The translations under genes and the position numbers were made by a program. A DNA stretch of 64,000 bases from an uncultured Prevotellaceae bacterium. GTDB lineage: Bacteria; Bacteroidota; Bacteroidia; Bacteroidales; Bacteroidaceae. This document shows positions 1 through 6,863 of the stretch, piece after piece; positions within the stretch are counted from its first letter, which is position 1; each line of letters opens with the position of its first letter. Where the stretch lies: contig CASFNA010000005.1 of assembly GCA_949295905.1 (NCBI GenBank), positions 152,099-216,098 on the forward strand, in the 5' to 3' direction. Below the pieces are notes generated by a model. That model searched no databases. It was not told where the DNA came from and saw only the letters and a list, made by a program, of their open reading frames with translations.

Positions 1-1350
1 TGAAAGGTCGCAGGCGTGTGCCTCGCCGGTCTTCTCCGCGCCGCCTTTTATTATCTTGAATTCCTTTGCCTTGTACACCCTGTTTATTATATAGATTATC
101 GAACCGGCGAACGCCAGGCAGCAGGCAATGCCTATGTAGACGCTCATGGTGTTGTAGAACGACGTCCAGTCGATGTGCGGAGCTTGGAATTCCTTGAACA
201 GGAGCAGGCAAAGCGTGCCGAGATAGCCGATGAAGTCGATGGTGATTATGAAGAAACCGACGTTGCCCTTGACCTTGAAGCAGGCGATGAAACGCTCGAA
301 GAAGATGGTCTGGAAACTCAAATAGGCTATGTCTATGCAGAAAGTCTGTAGGAAAAGCCACGCCGTTGTGGGTATGTCCAACGCCTCGCCTTCAGCTCCG
401 AGGAATGCAACCGTGCCCATGCCGATGGCCGAGAATATCAGTATAAGGCACAAGGCGCGCAGGTGGTTGCCGACGGCTGACAGCAGGGCGAACGCTCCGA
501 GCAGCACGACGGTGGCGATTGAGTCGAGATAAGCGAACGCCCAGGAGGACACTTGGCTTACGTCGATGATGCAGACGAGGAAGTCTTCCTTGATGTCACG
601 CTGCACGGTGAGCAGCAGGTTGGCGCCGAAGAGCATGACGAGTAGGGGCATGAACTTGACGAAAAGCCGCCAACGCTGGTGTCCGTCGAGCGTTACGCGC
701 TTCGTGCGTGCGGCTATGTCGGCCTGGGTGGGTGCCGGGAACTTGGTCATCATCCACCCCATGAAGCACAGCAGGGGGAAAGCCAGAGCGCCGACGAGGG
801 CTGGCATCCAGAACTCGCTTACCCCGAGGTCGTGCATGGCGTAAAGTCCGAGCGACTTGGCGACGCCGGAACTAAGTGCCATGCTTACTCCCATGATGCT
901 GGCGAGGATGTCGGTTGTGCGGCGGCCTTCGAGGAAACTGAAGATTACTCCCCACATGCAGCCAAGCGAAAGGCCGTTGAAGAACAGCGCGAAGATGTTG
1001 TAAGGCGTGGGCAGAAGGCCGAAGGCGACGAGCGAAAGCTCTGACAACGCCGCCGAACCTACTATGAAGCGGAGGCGGCCTTCGGGCTTAAGCTCGGATA
1101 TGTACTTGATGCCGAGCATCTTGGCGCATACGTAACCTATGAGCTGTATGATGCTTACCACTATCTTATAGTCCATCCCGGCCACCTGCAACCCGTCGAA
1201 CTCGGCCGCCGTGAACGGCTTGCGCAGGGCGTAGACGAGCGAATATGACAGCAGGGCTGTGCCTCCGGCCCAGAGTACGAAGAGCCAGTCGGGCATGTTG
1301 GCCGTGGCCGCCCTCATGTTTGGAAGTCTGTAGATACGTTGTTTCATCAT
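1..1350 (-). CDS. DUF5690 family membrane protein (3' end beyond window)
   Basis: Reading leftward from ATG at 1350 (a second ATG follows at 1347) the frame stays open for 450 codons to the window edge, so the C-terminus is missing. The N-terminus MMKQRIYRLPNMRAA is followed by about a dozen hydrophobic segments and the phrase YALRKPFTAAEFDG, which I recognise from the Bacteroidota DUF5690 family, a major-facilitator-like group of unknown substrate. An inner-membrane transporter role is inferred from fold only. A TAATTTTG box on the same strand at 1461-1468 implies a leader of roughly 100 nt. The divergent neighbour is an HTH protein. Rightward frames across this region are shadows. Confidence 0.82.
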   Translation of the reverse strand, partial: MMKQRIYRLPNMRAATANMPDWLFVLWAGGTALLSYSLVYALRKPFTAAEFDGLQVAGMDYKIVVSIIQLIGYVCAKMLGIKYISELKPEGRLRFIVGSAALSELSLVAFGLLPTPYNIFALFFNGLSLGCMWGVIFSFLEGRRTTDILASIMGVSMALSSGVAKSLGLYAMHDLGVSEFWMPALVGALAFPLLCFMGWMMTKFPAPTQADIAARTKRVTLDGHQRWRLFVKFMPLLVMLFGANLLLTVQRDIKEDFLVCIIDVSQVSSWAFAYLDSIATVVLLGAFALLSAVGNHLRALCLILIFSAIGMGTVAFLGAEGEALDIPTTAWLFLQTFCIDIAYLSFQTIFFERFIACFKVKGNVGFFIITIDFIGYLGTLCLLLFKEFQAPHIDWTSFYNTMSVYIGIACCLAFAGSIIYIINRVYKAKEFKIIKGGAEKTGEAHACDLS

Positions 1351-1460
1351 TCTTTTCGGTTTTAGGTTTTTTCGGTTTTCAGGTTTTACGGTATGCAGGC
1401 ATCGTCGTACAACCGTATGACCTTACAACCGCATGACCGTACATTGTCCTTTTTCCGCTG

Positions 1461-1468
1461 CAAAATTA
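1461..1468 (-). promoter_or_regulatory. -7 box TAATTTTG for the DUF5690 gene
   Basis: Matches the Bacteroidetes TAnnTTTG element on the minus strand. No clear -33 TTG at the usual spacing. The leader between it and the ATG contains reiterated ACGGTTTT/CGTACAACC-type words (about 1375-1440). Confidence 0.5.
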
Positions 1469-1620
1469 CGCCGCCGCAGGTGCTTAAAAAATGAATACCG
1501 GATGAATAATATAGCCGTAACAATTCATTAAAATGAATGAAAACATTACTTATCAAGGATGCAAAAACATTGCAAATTCTTTGTAACTTGTCTGTAATAT
1601 ATGTATTCAAACTTAATGGT

Positions 1621-1628
1621 TACCTTTG
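1621..1628 (+). promoter_or_regulatory. -7 box TACCTTTG for the HTH gene
   Basis: TACCTTTG lies 21 bases upstream of the ATG at 1650. It overlaps the in-frame TTG at 1626, which argues against TTG as the start codon and for ATG at 1650. Confidence 0.6.
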
Positions 1629-1649
1629 CATAAGAAAATAAAACAGCTT

Positions 1650-2543
1650 ATGGACGACCTGAAGGAGATATATGAAAGGATAAAATTCTTGCGCGGCAAG
1701 GGCGTGAAGATGAAGGAAATCGCCGCCCAGACGGGTTTTACGCCGAGCGTGCTGTCGGCCCTGTTCACCACCGTAATGCCTGAATATTTTAAGAACAAGG
1801 ACAAGGGTATGCCAGAAGACGAGGCACTGGACGGGGCGCTCGTGTGGGTGAACAACGTGTCGAAGAAGAAGCTCCTGGGGCAGCTCGACAAGATGAAGGC
1901 CGCCCTCTTCGCCATGGATGCCGCGCCGAAGGCCGCCAGCGGCGATGCCGACAACATGCACCGGGACATCATAGCGCACGCCATAAAAGGCGCGGTGGAC
2001 GGCTGCACAGCCTTCAGCGGGATGTATATGAGCTACAGCGTGTCGTCAAGTTCGAGCGCAATGAAGATGGAGCCTTACCTCATTACGCCCTCGGCCGACG
2101 GCGGTTACGTCGAGGTGGTGCACAACAACGCCTACGGTTCGACGCATCACGGCTTCGCCCTTATGAACGGCCTTAGCCACATGTACATCATGTTCAACGA
2201 AAACCGTCCGCCGCAGCTCGCCCTGTTCAGCATCTGCCTGAAGCTGCCGATGTATGAGCGGCCGCCCTACCTGCGCGGCATTTACACCTGCTTGGACTAC
2301 AACCACAACCCCATAGCGCGCCGCATACTCTTCGTCAAGGCAAGCGACAGCACGTCGCGCGAGGACTTTCTCAACGCAAAAGGCTGCCTGAAGCAGTATG
2401 AAGAGCTTGACGACAGGGAGCGGCTTTACTACAAATACACGTGCGGCGGCGAGGATGTGGTGCGCATGAGGGATGTGCCTGCGCCACGCATGACCGACGA
2501 CGACCTGCTGGCCGAGAAGGAACTGCTATGTGGCGGACAATGA
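1650..2543 (+). CDS. Helix-turn-helix protein of unknown target
   Basis: 297 residues from ATG at 1650. The frame can be extended to a TTG at 1626, but that codon sits inside the promoter -7 box, so I chose the ATG. Residues about 13-40 (LRGKGVKMKEIAAQTGFTPS) read as a helix-turn-helix of the type that recognises 'VKMKEIA...G..PSVLSAL'. The remaining 250 residues are soluble, mixed alpha/beta, with no motif I can name; residues about 110-230 could be a sensory domain. No signal peptide or membrane segment, so cytoplasmic. It stands alone, divergent from the DUF5690 gene and upstream of a symporter gene, but there is no evidence that it regulates either. Probably a DNA-binding regulator. Confidence 0.7.
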   Translation: MDDLKEIYERIKFLRGKGVKMKEIAAQTGFTPSVLSALFTTVMPEYFKNKDKGMPEDEALDGALVWVNNVSKKKLLGQLDKMKAALFAMDAAPKAASGDADNMHRDIIAHAIKGAVDGCTAFSGMYMSYSVSSSSSAMKMEPYLITPSADGGYVEVVHNNAYGSTHHGFALMNGLSHMYIMFNENRPPQLALFSICLKLPMYERPPYLRGIYTCLDYNHNPIARRILFVKASDSTSREDFLNAKGCLKQYEELDDRERLYYKYTCGGEDVVRMRDVPAPRMTDDDLLAEKELLCGGQ

Positions 2544-2575
2544 CTTTCGCTGCGACAGGCGGAAAGCGGATTTAT

Positions 2576-2656
2576 GAAAGACGGCCTTTTGCATTCCCAA
2601 AGGCCGTCTCTCAGGTTGTAAAAGGCCGTCTTTTGCAAGCTAAAAGACGGCCTTTT
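2576..2656. repeat. Four-unit 22-bp-period array (copy 1)
   Basis: Units GAAAGACGGCCTTTT, CAAAGGCCGTCTCTC, AAAAGGCCGTCTTTT, AAAAGACGGCCTTTT, separated by gcattcc, aggttgt and gcaagct. Units 3 and 4 are exact reverse complements. A dyad TTGGTAATCAA lies 20 bases downstream (2677-2687). The array sits between two rightward genes. Confidence 0.9.
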
Positions 2657-2702
2657 GTAAAGGCGTTTGTAAGCCGTTGGTAATCAAGTCGTTTTTATTT
2701 TG

Positions 2703-2710
2703 TATCTTTG
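2703..2710 (+). promoter_or_regulatory. -7 box TATCTTTG almost touching the symporter ATG
   Basis: The box ends only four bases before ATG at 2715. A transcript starting at the normal distance would have no leader or nearly none. An in-frame TTG at 2700 lies upstream of the box and cannot be in that transcript. Confidence 0.6.
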
Positions 2711-2714
2711 CACC

Positions 2715-4139
2715 ATGCTAATAATCATCACAGTGCTGGCTTACTTCGCCGCGCTTTGCCTGCTCGGCAGGCTTACTTCGCGGCGTGCCACCAACGAGAC
2801 GTTCTTCCGCGCCGACCGCAAGTCGCCCTGGTGGGCGGTGGCTTTCGGCATGGTTGGCGCGTCGGTGTCGGGTGTCAGCTTCGTCTCCGTGCCTGGCATG
2901 GTGGAGCGTATGGACTTCACCTACCTGCAAACGTGCCTCGGCTTCATCCTCGGTTACTTCATCGTGGCGTTTGTCCTGCTGCCCGTGTATTACAGGATGA
3001 ACCTCACCACCATATACACTTACCTGCTCGGACGCTTCGGCCGGAGGTCTTACAAGACGGGCGCGGCCTTTTTCCTGTTGTCCGACCTTTGCGGAGCGGC
3101 AATAAAGTTCTACATCGTCTGCATCATACTGCAACGCTTCGTGCTCGACGCATACGGCGTGCCGTTCTTCCTGACCGTGCCCTTGCTGATGTTTCTCATA
3201 TGGCTTTACTCGCGCCGCGGCGGCATAAAGACGCTCGTGTGGACAGACTCCTTCCAGACGGCGTGCATGCTTGCAGCCCTTGTGCTTATTATAATAAAGG
3301 TGGCCGGGGCGTTGGACATGAGCCTTGGCGAAGCCGTCAAGGCCGTGGCGGCCAGTCCCCACAGCCGCATATTCGAGTTTTCGGACTGGATGTCGCCGCA
3401 AAACTTCTGGAAACAGTTTGTCAGCGGCGCGTTCATAGTTGTAGTGATGACGGGCCTCAACCAGAACATGATGCAGAAAAACCTTACTTGCAAGAGCCTG
3501 CGCGAGGCGCAGAAGGACGTTTGCACGTATGGCTTCGCCTTCGTGCCGGTCAACCTGCTCTTCCTCGCTCTTGGCGTGTTGCTGCTCATGCTGGCCGCCC
3601 GGGAAGGCACGCCGTTGCCCGGCAGTCCGGACGATTTGCTGCCCATGTTCGCAGCTACGGGACGTTTGGGCGACGTGGTGGCCGTGCTCTTCACCATCGG
3701 CATCGTCGCAGCGTCGGCCAGCACCATCGATTCTTCGCTCACCGCGCTTACCACCACTTATTGTGTAGACATAAAGGAGCGTCCCGGCGACGAGCGTCTG
3801 CGCCGCCGTGTGCATGTAGGCATGGCCGCCGTGGCTGTAGTGTTCATCCTCGCTTTCCGCACATTGAACTCAACGAGCCTTATCGATGCGGTCTACATAC
3901 TATGCTCTTACACCTATGGACCGCTGCTCGGACTGTTCGCCTTCGGCTTTCTTACAAAGCGGAATACCTGCGACCGCGCCGTGCCTTACATTGCCGTGGC
4001 TTCCCCGTTGCTATGCCTCGCCCTCGATTACGCCGTCCCTTGCCTTACGGGTTACCGCTTCGGCTACGAGCTTCTGCTGCTCAACGGCGCGCTGATGTTC
4101 ATGGGAATGCTAATGAACGGTGAGAAGGTGAGAAAGTGA
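2715..4139 (+). CDS. Sodium:solute symporter (SSS family)
   Basis: 474 residues with about 13 transmembrane segments. The N-terminal region has the SSS pattern: residues 1-20 are the first helix, followed by TSRRATNETFFRADRKSPWW, then GMVGASVSGVSFVSVPGMV, as in the unwound helix and sodium site of SLC5-type carriers. The motif GGIKTLVWTDSFQT in the middle is also characteristic. It should import a small organic solute with sodium across the inner membrane; the substrate cannot be told from sequence, and neighbouring genes give no hint. ATG 2715 is chosen over TTG 2700 because the -7 box lies between them. The last codons (GEKVRK) are part of a perfect 37-bp inverted repeat that separates this gene from convergent trxB. 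Confidence 0.88.
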   Translation: MLIIITVLAYFAALCLLGRLTSRRATNETFFRADRKSPWWAVAFGMVGASVSGVSFVSVPGMVERMDFTYLQTCLGFILGYFIVAFVLLPVYYRMNLTTIYTYLLGRFGRRSYKTGAAFFLLSDLCGAAIKFYIVCIILQRFVLDAYGVPFFLTVPLLMFLIWLYSRRGGIKTLVWTDSFQTACMLAALVLIIIKVAGALDMSLGEAVKAVAASPHSRIFEFSDWMSPQNFWKQFVSGAFIVVVMTGLNQNMMQKNLTCKSLREAQKDVCTYGFAFVPVNLLFLALGVLLLMLAAREGTPLPGSPDDLLPMFAATGRLGDVVAVLFTIGIVAASASTIDSSLTALTTTYCVDIKERPGDERLRRRVHVGMAAVAVVFILAFRTLNSTSLIDAVYILCSYTYGPLLGLFAFGFLTKRNTCDRAVPYIAVASPLLCLALDYAVPCLTGYRFGYELLLLNGALMFMGMLMNGEKVRK

Positions 4140-4217
4140 GAGGGTGAGAAAGCCATGCTGTTAATATGTATTTAGCATGATTTCTCACCCTCTCACTTTC
4201 TCACCTTCTCACCGTTC
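4115..4217. terminator. Perfect 37-bp inverted repeat between convergent genes
   Basis: Left arm 4115-4151 and right arm 4181-4217 are exact reverse complements, with a 29-base loop that has its own CATGCT/AGCATG pairing. The arms are built from the word GTGAGAA/GGTGAGAAAG. The left arm covers the last codons of the symporter and the right arm reaches the trxB stop codon, so one hairpin could terminate both strands. Confidence 0.75.
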
Positions 4218-5166
4218 AAATGACGCCTTGTTCCCTCAAGTACCTGTCGGCCTCGATTGCTGCGCGGCATCCGCTGGCCGCAGCCGTTATGGCCTGCCGG
4301 TAGTGGGGGTCGGCTACGTCGCCTGCAGCGAACACGCCGGGCACTTTCGTGCGCGTAGAGTCGCCCTCGGTGATGATATATCCGGTCTCGTCTGTGTCAA
4401 TCCAAGGCTTGAACACGTCGCTGTTAGGCTTGTGCCCGATGGCGAGGAAGAAGCCGTCGATGGGCAGTTCGTACACTTGTTCGTCGGCCTCACCTTTGCG
4501 TTTTACGAGGCGCACGCCTTCAACGCCGTTGTCGCCGAACAGCCCGAGCGTGTTGTGCTCAAACAGAATCTCAATGTTTTCGGCGTCTTTCACGCGCTTC
4601 TGCATCACGTCTGACGCACGCAGGAACGGCTTGCGCACTATCATGTACACCTTTTTCGCCAGTCCGGCAAGGTACAGGGCTTCCTCGCATGCAGTGTCTC
4701 CGCCGCCCACTACGGCAACGGTCTTCTTGCGGTAGAAGAACCCGTCGCATGTGGCGCAGGCCGAAACGCCCTCGCCCTTGTACTTCTCTTCGTCGGCGAG
4801 GCCGAGGTATTTGGCCGAAGCTCCTGTTGCAATGATTACCGTGTCTGCCTCTATGGTGTGGCCTTCGTCGGTCGTAAGCGTGTAGGGAGCCTGTCCGAGG
4901 TCTGCCTTGACGATTACTCCGTCGCGTATGTCTGCGCCGAAGCGTTCGGCCTGTGCGCGGAAGTCCATCATCATCTGGTTGCCGTCTACGCCTTCGGGAT
5001 AGCCCGGGAAGTTCTCAACTATTGTAGTCTGTGTAAGCTGTCCGCCGCTTTGCAGGCCGCAGTATATGACGGGGCTGAGGTTTGCGCGCGCCGCATAGAT
5101 GGCCGCCGTGTAGCCGGCCGGGCCGCTGCCTATGATGAGGCAGCGTATGTGTTCTTTCTGTTCCAT
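4216..5166 (-). CDS. trxB: Thioredoxin-disulfide reductase
   Basis: 316 residues, the normal length. It has the FAD-binding GSGPAGYTAAIYAAR at about 13-27, the redox pair CATC at 137-140 followed by DGFFYRKK, the NADPH-binding GGGDTA at 154-159, and the C-terminal FAD motif GVFAAGDVADPHYRQ. The enzyme passes electrons from NADPH to thioredoxin in the cytoplasm. It lies 99 bases downstream of a thiol-dependent peroxidase gene on the same strand, separated by a 33-bp inverted repeat. The peroxidase is a plausible consumer of reduced thioredoxin, so the pair makes sense as an oxidative stress unit. Identity is very secure; whether the two share a transcript is not known. Confidence 0.97.
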   Translation of the reverse strand: MEQKEHIRCLIIGSGPAGYTAAIYAARANLSPVIYCGLQSGGQLTQTTIVENFPGYPEGVDGNQMMMDFRAQAERFGADIRDGVIVKADLGQAPYTLTTDEGHTIEADTVIIATGASAKYLGLADEEKYKGEGVSACATCDGFFYRKKTVAVVGGGDTACEEALYLAGLAKKVYMIVRKPFLRASDVMQKRVKDAENIEILFEHNTLGLFGDNGVEGVRLVKRKGEADEQVYELPIDGFFLAIGHKPNSDVFKPWIDTDETGYIITEGDSTRTKVPGVFAAGDVADPHYRQAITAAASGCRAAIEADRYLREQGVI

Positions 5167-5174
5167 AATAAAAG

Positions 5175-5271
5175 AATTAAGAGTTAAGAATTAAGAGTTA
5201 AGAAAATGTGACTTTAAGGACAAAAAACCTACAAGCATATTTTCTTAACTCTTAATTCTTAACTCTTAATT
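5175..5271. terminator. Perfect 33-bp inverted repeat of TTAAGAG words
   Basis: Arms 5175-5207 and 5239-5271 are exact reverse complements around a 31-base loop. Each arm is a run of AATTAAGAG/TTAAGAATT words. The right arm includes the stop codon of the peroxidase gene. It lies between two genes on the same strand and would attenuate or end transcription from the peroxidase into trxB, or protect the upstream message. Confidence 0.7.
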
Positions 5272-5820
5272 ATGTAATAGTTCCACAATCTGTTTCTCGA
5301 TGTTTTCTATTTTCTCGGTAGGCTCGAAGCGTGCCACTACCATGCCTTTCTTGTTGACAAGGAACTTCGTGAAGTTCCACTTTATGTCCGCCTTGTCCTT
5401 ATAGTCGGGGTCTTCCTTCGACAGCATGTCGTCGAGTATGTGCGTCAGTGGATGGCTCTCGTCCCATCCGGCAAAGCCTTTCTGGCTCGTCAGGAACTTG
5501 TAGAGCGGGTCGGCGTCGTCACCGTTTACCTTTATTTTCTTGAATCGGGGGAACTCCGTGCCGTATGTCAGCTTGCAGAATTCGTGGATTGACTCGTCTG
5601 TGCCGGGTGCCTGCTGGCCGAACTGGTTGCAGGGGAAGTCCAATATGTTGAACCCGTCGGCGTGATGGCGCTCGTAAAGCTTCTCCAGTTCCTCGTACTG
5701 TGGGGTGAAGCCGCACTTCGTAGCGGTGTTTACTATCAGCAATACTTCGTTCGCATACTCTTTCAGCGATACGTCCTTGCCTTTCCTGTCCTTGACAGTG
5801 AAATCATAAACTGTTTTCAT
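5266..5820 (-). CDS. Glutathione-peroxidase-family thiol peroxidase
   Basis: 184 residues from ATG at 5820; the frame runs further upstream, but that extension crosses the -7 box at 5864-5871. The catalytic tetrad of the family is visible: Cys36 in TATKCGFTPQY, Gln70 in FPCNQFGQQAPG, and Trp148-Asn149 in IKWNFTKFLV. Cysteine replaces selenocysteine, as in most bacterial members, which usually take electrons from thioredoxin and not from glutathione. It reduces hydrogen or lipid peroxides. No signal peptide, so cytoplasmic. trxB follows on the same strand, which fits a thioredoxin-dependent enzyme. Confidence 0.93.
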   Translation of the reverse strand: MKTVYDFTVKDRKGKDVSLKEYANEVLLIVNTATKCGFTPQYEELEKLYERHHADGFNILDFPCNQFGQQAPGTDESIHEFCKLTYGTEFPRFKKIKVNGDDADPLYKFLTSQKGFAGWDESHPLTHILDDMLSKEDPDYKDKADIKWNFTKFLVNKKGMVVARFEPTEKIENIEKQIVELLHN

Positions 5821-5863
5821 CTTATTATTGTTTAAAGACTTTTGGTTTGTCATTGTAGTGCGA

Positions 5864-5871
5864 CAAAGATA
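5864..5871 (-). promoter_or_regulatory. -7 box TATCTTTG for the peroxidase gene
   Basis: Reverse-strand TATCTTTG, giving a leader of about 40 bases to ATG 5820. It fixes the start of the peroxidase gene downstream of the longer open frame. Confidence 0.6.
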
Positions 5872-5961
5872 CTGAAAAATACGTTCCAATGCAAAAATTT
5901 TAGGTTGTTTTCACATCATATTGTGCCCGTTGCATAATCGGTTGATAATCAAGGGCTTTGC

Positions 5962-6042
5962 AAAAGGCCGCCTTTTGGCCTGCAAAAGGTGGCCTTTCAG
6001 GTGGTGAAAGACGGCCTTTCGCAACGCAGAATGCCGCCTCTT
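5962..6042. repeat. Four-unit 22-bp-period array (copy 2)
   Basis: Units AAAAGGCCGCCTTTT, AAAAGGTGGCCTTTC, GAAAGACGGCCTTTC, AGAATGCCGCCTCTT with spacers ggcctgc, aggtggt, gcaacgc. A perfect dyad TTGATAATCAA lies at 5942-5952, one spacer length plus two bases from unit 1. It is placed between divergent genes. Confidence 0.9.
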
Positions 6043-6122
6043 GCAAAACGGCTTGCCGACACGGTGAGAGGGAAACGCCGCCGGCTGATAGGGGAATCCC
6101 CATAAAAAATATGGATATATAC

Positions 6123-6153
6123 TTGTGAAAGTACGACGAATGCGTTAATTTTG
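6123..6153 (+). promoter_or_regulatory. Full Bacteroidetes promoter for the lipoprotein gene
   Basis: TTG at 6123-6125, a 20-base spacer, then TAATTTTG at 6146-6153. The predicted leader is about 28 bases. One of the best promoter matches in the window. Confidence 0.7.
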
Positions 6154-6185
6154 CAGCGGAATTATTAATTAAATATAATGTTGTT

Positions 6186-6761
6186 ATGAAAAAGTTTACA
6201 TTCTTATCGGCGATGATAATGATGATGGCGATGGTGTTCACCTTCGTAAGTTGCGACGACGACGAGTACATCGCGGACACCCTCTGGGGCGTGTGGGAAG
6301 GCGACATGCACGTGTACAACGAATATGGAGGGAATTATTACGAGGCTCACGAGTCGGTAATCCAGTTCGACCGCGACCCCGACTCATACGCAACGGGCAC
6401 GGGCTACTGGGTGGATTATTACAACAACGGCGCGCCTTGGGACTACTTTGCGAGCCGCATAACGTGGAGCGTAAGCAACGGACGCATACGCATATATTCT
6501 TACGAGGACGACACGAATTTTTACATTTACGACTACAGCCTGTCTGACAATTATTTCACGGGGACGATAGAAAGTGAATGGGGAGACCCGATGGACTTCC
6601 GCCTAAGGAAGACTGCTTCGCCCAATTGGGACGATTTTGAATGGGGCTGGGGCGACTGGTACGATTATTCCGACCCTTGGTATTCGGCATCGAAGACACG
6701 TTCCGGCGATGCCGCGAAGAAAAAGCCTGTAAGGCATATAGGTAAAATAGACAAGGAATAA
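6186..6761 (+). CDS. Lipoprotein, aromatic-rich lipocalin-like
   Basis: 191 residues. The N-terminus MKKFTFLSAMIMMMAMVFTFVSC ends at a lipobox, with acylated Cys23 followed by acidic DDDE, the usual Bacteroidales surface or outer-membrane lipoprotein pattern. The mature part begins DTLWGVWEGDM and continues as alternating strands rich in Tyr and Trp, which resembles the lipocalin-like families that start with 'L.G.W'. A basic, low-complexity tail (ASKTRSGDAAKKKPVRH) closes it. I cannot name a ligand or partner. Its own promoter lies just upstream, and a 37-bp inverted repeat separates it from convergent mfd. Confidence 0.75.
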   Translation: MKKFTFLSAMIMMMAMVFTFVSCDDDEYIADTLWGVWEGDMHVYNEYGGNYYEAHESVIQFDRDPDSYATGTGYWVDYYNNGAPWDYFASRITWSVSNGRIRIYSYEDDTNFYIYDYSLSDNYFTGTIESEWGDPMDFRLRKTASPNWDDFEWGWGDWYDYSDPWYSASKTRSGDAAKKKPVRHIGKIDKE

Positions 6762-6772
6762 AGAGCCTGTTG

Positions 6773-6863
6773 AATTAAGAACTAAGGGTTAAGGATTAAG
6801 AAAATTACCATATTTCAATTGCAAAAGGTAATTTTCTTAATCCTTAACCCTTAATTCTTAATT
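6773..6863. terminator. 37-bp inverted repeat between lipoprotein gene and mfd
   Basis: Arms 6773-6809 and 6827-6863 match at 36 of 37 positions, the exception allowing a G-U pair, with a 17-base loop. The words are AATTAAG, GGGTTAAGG and ATTAAG. The right arm contains the mfd stop codon. Likely a shared bidirectional terminator. Confidence 0.75.

Larger units (their letters stand above)
5872..6185. other. Divergent intergenic region
   Basis: Holds the promoter of the leftward peroxidase, repeat copy 2 with its dyad, and the promoter of the rightward lipoprotein gene. A leftward open frame across the repeat (about 5900-6319) is not credible as a gene. Confidence 0.6.

Noticed and set aside
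1626-1649. TTG start for the HTH protein
   Set aside because: The codon lies within the TACCTTTG promoter box, so it cannot be in the transcript; ATG 1650 is used.
2718-4123. Long opposite-strand and alternative-frame open frames over the symporter gene
   Set aside because: They mirror a GC-rich, well-recognised SSS gene, are rich in His, Arg and Ala, and have no family resemblance.
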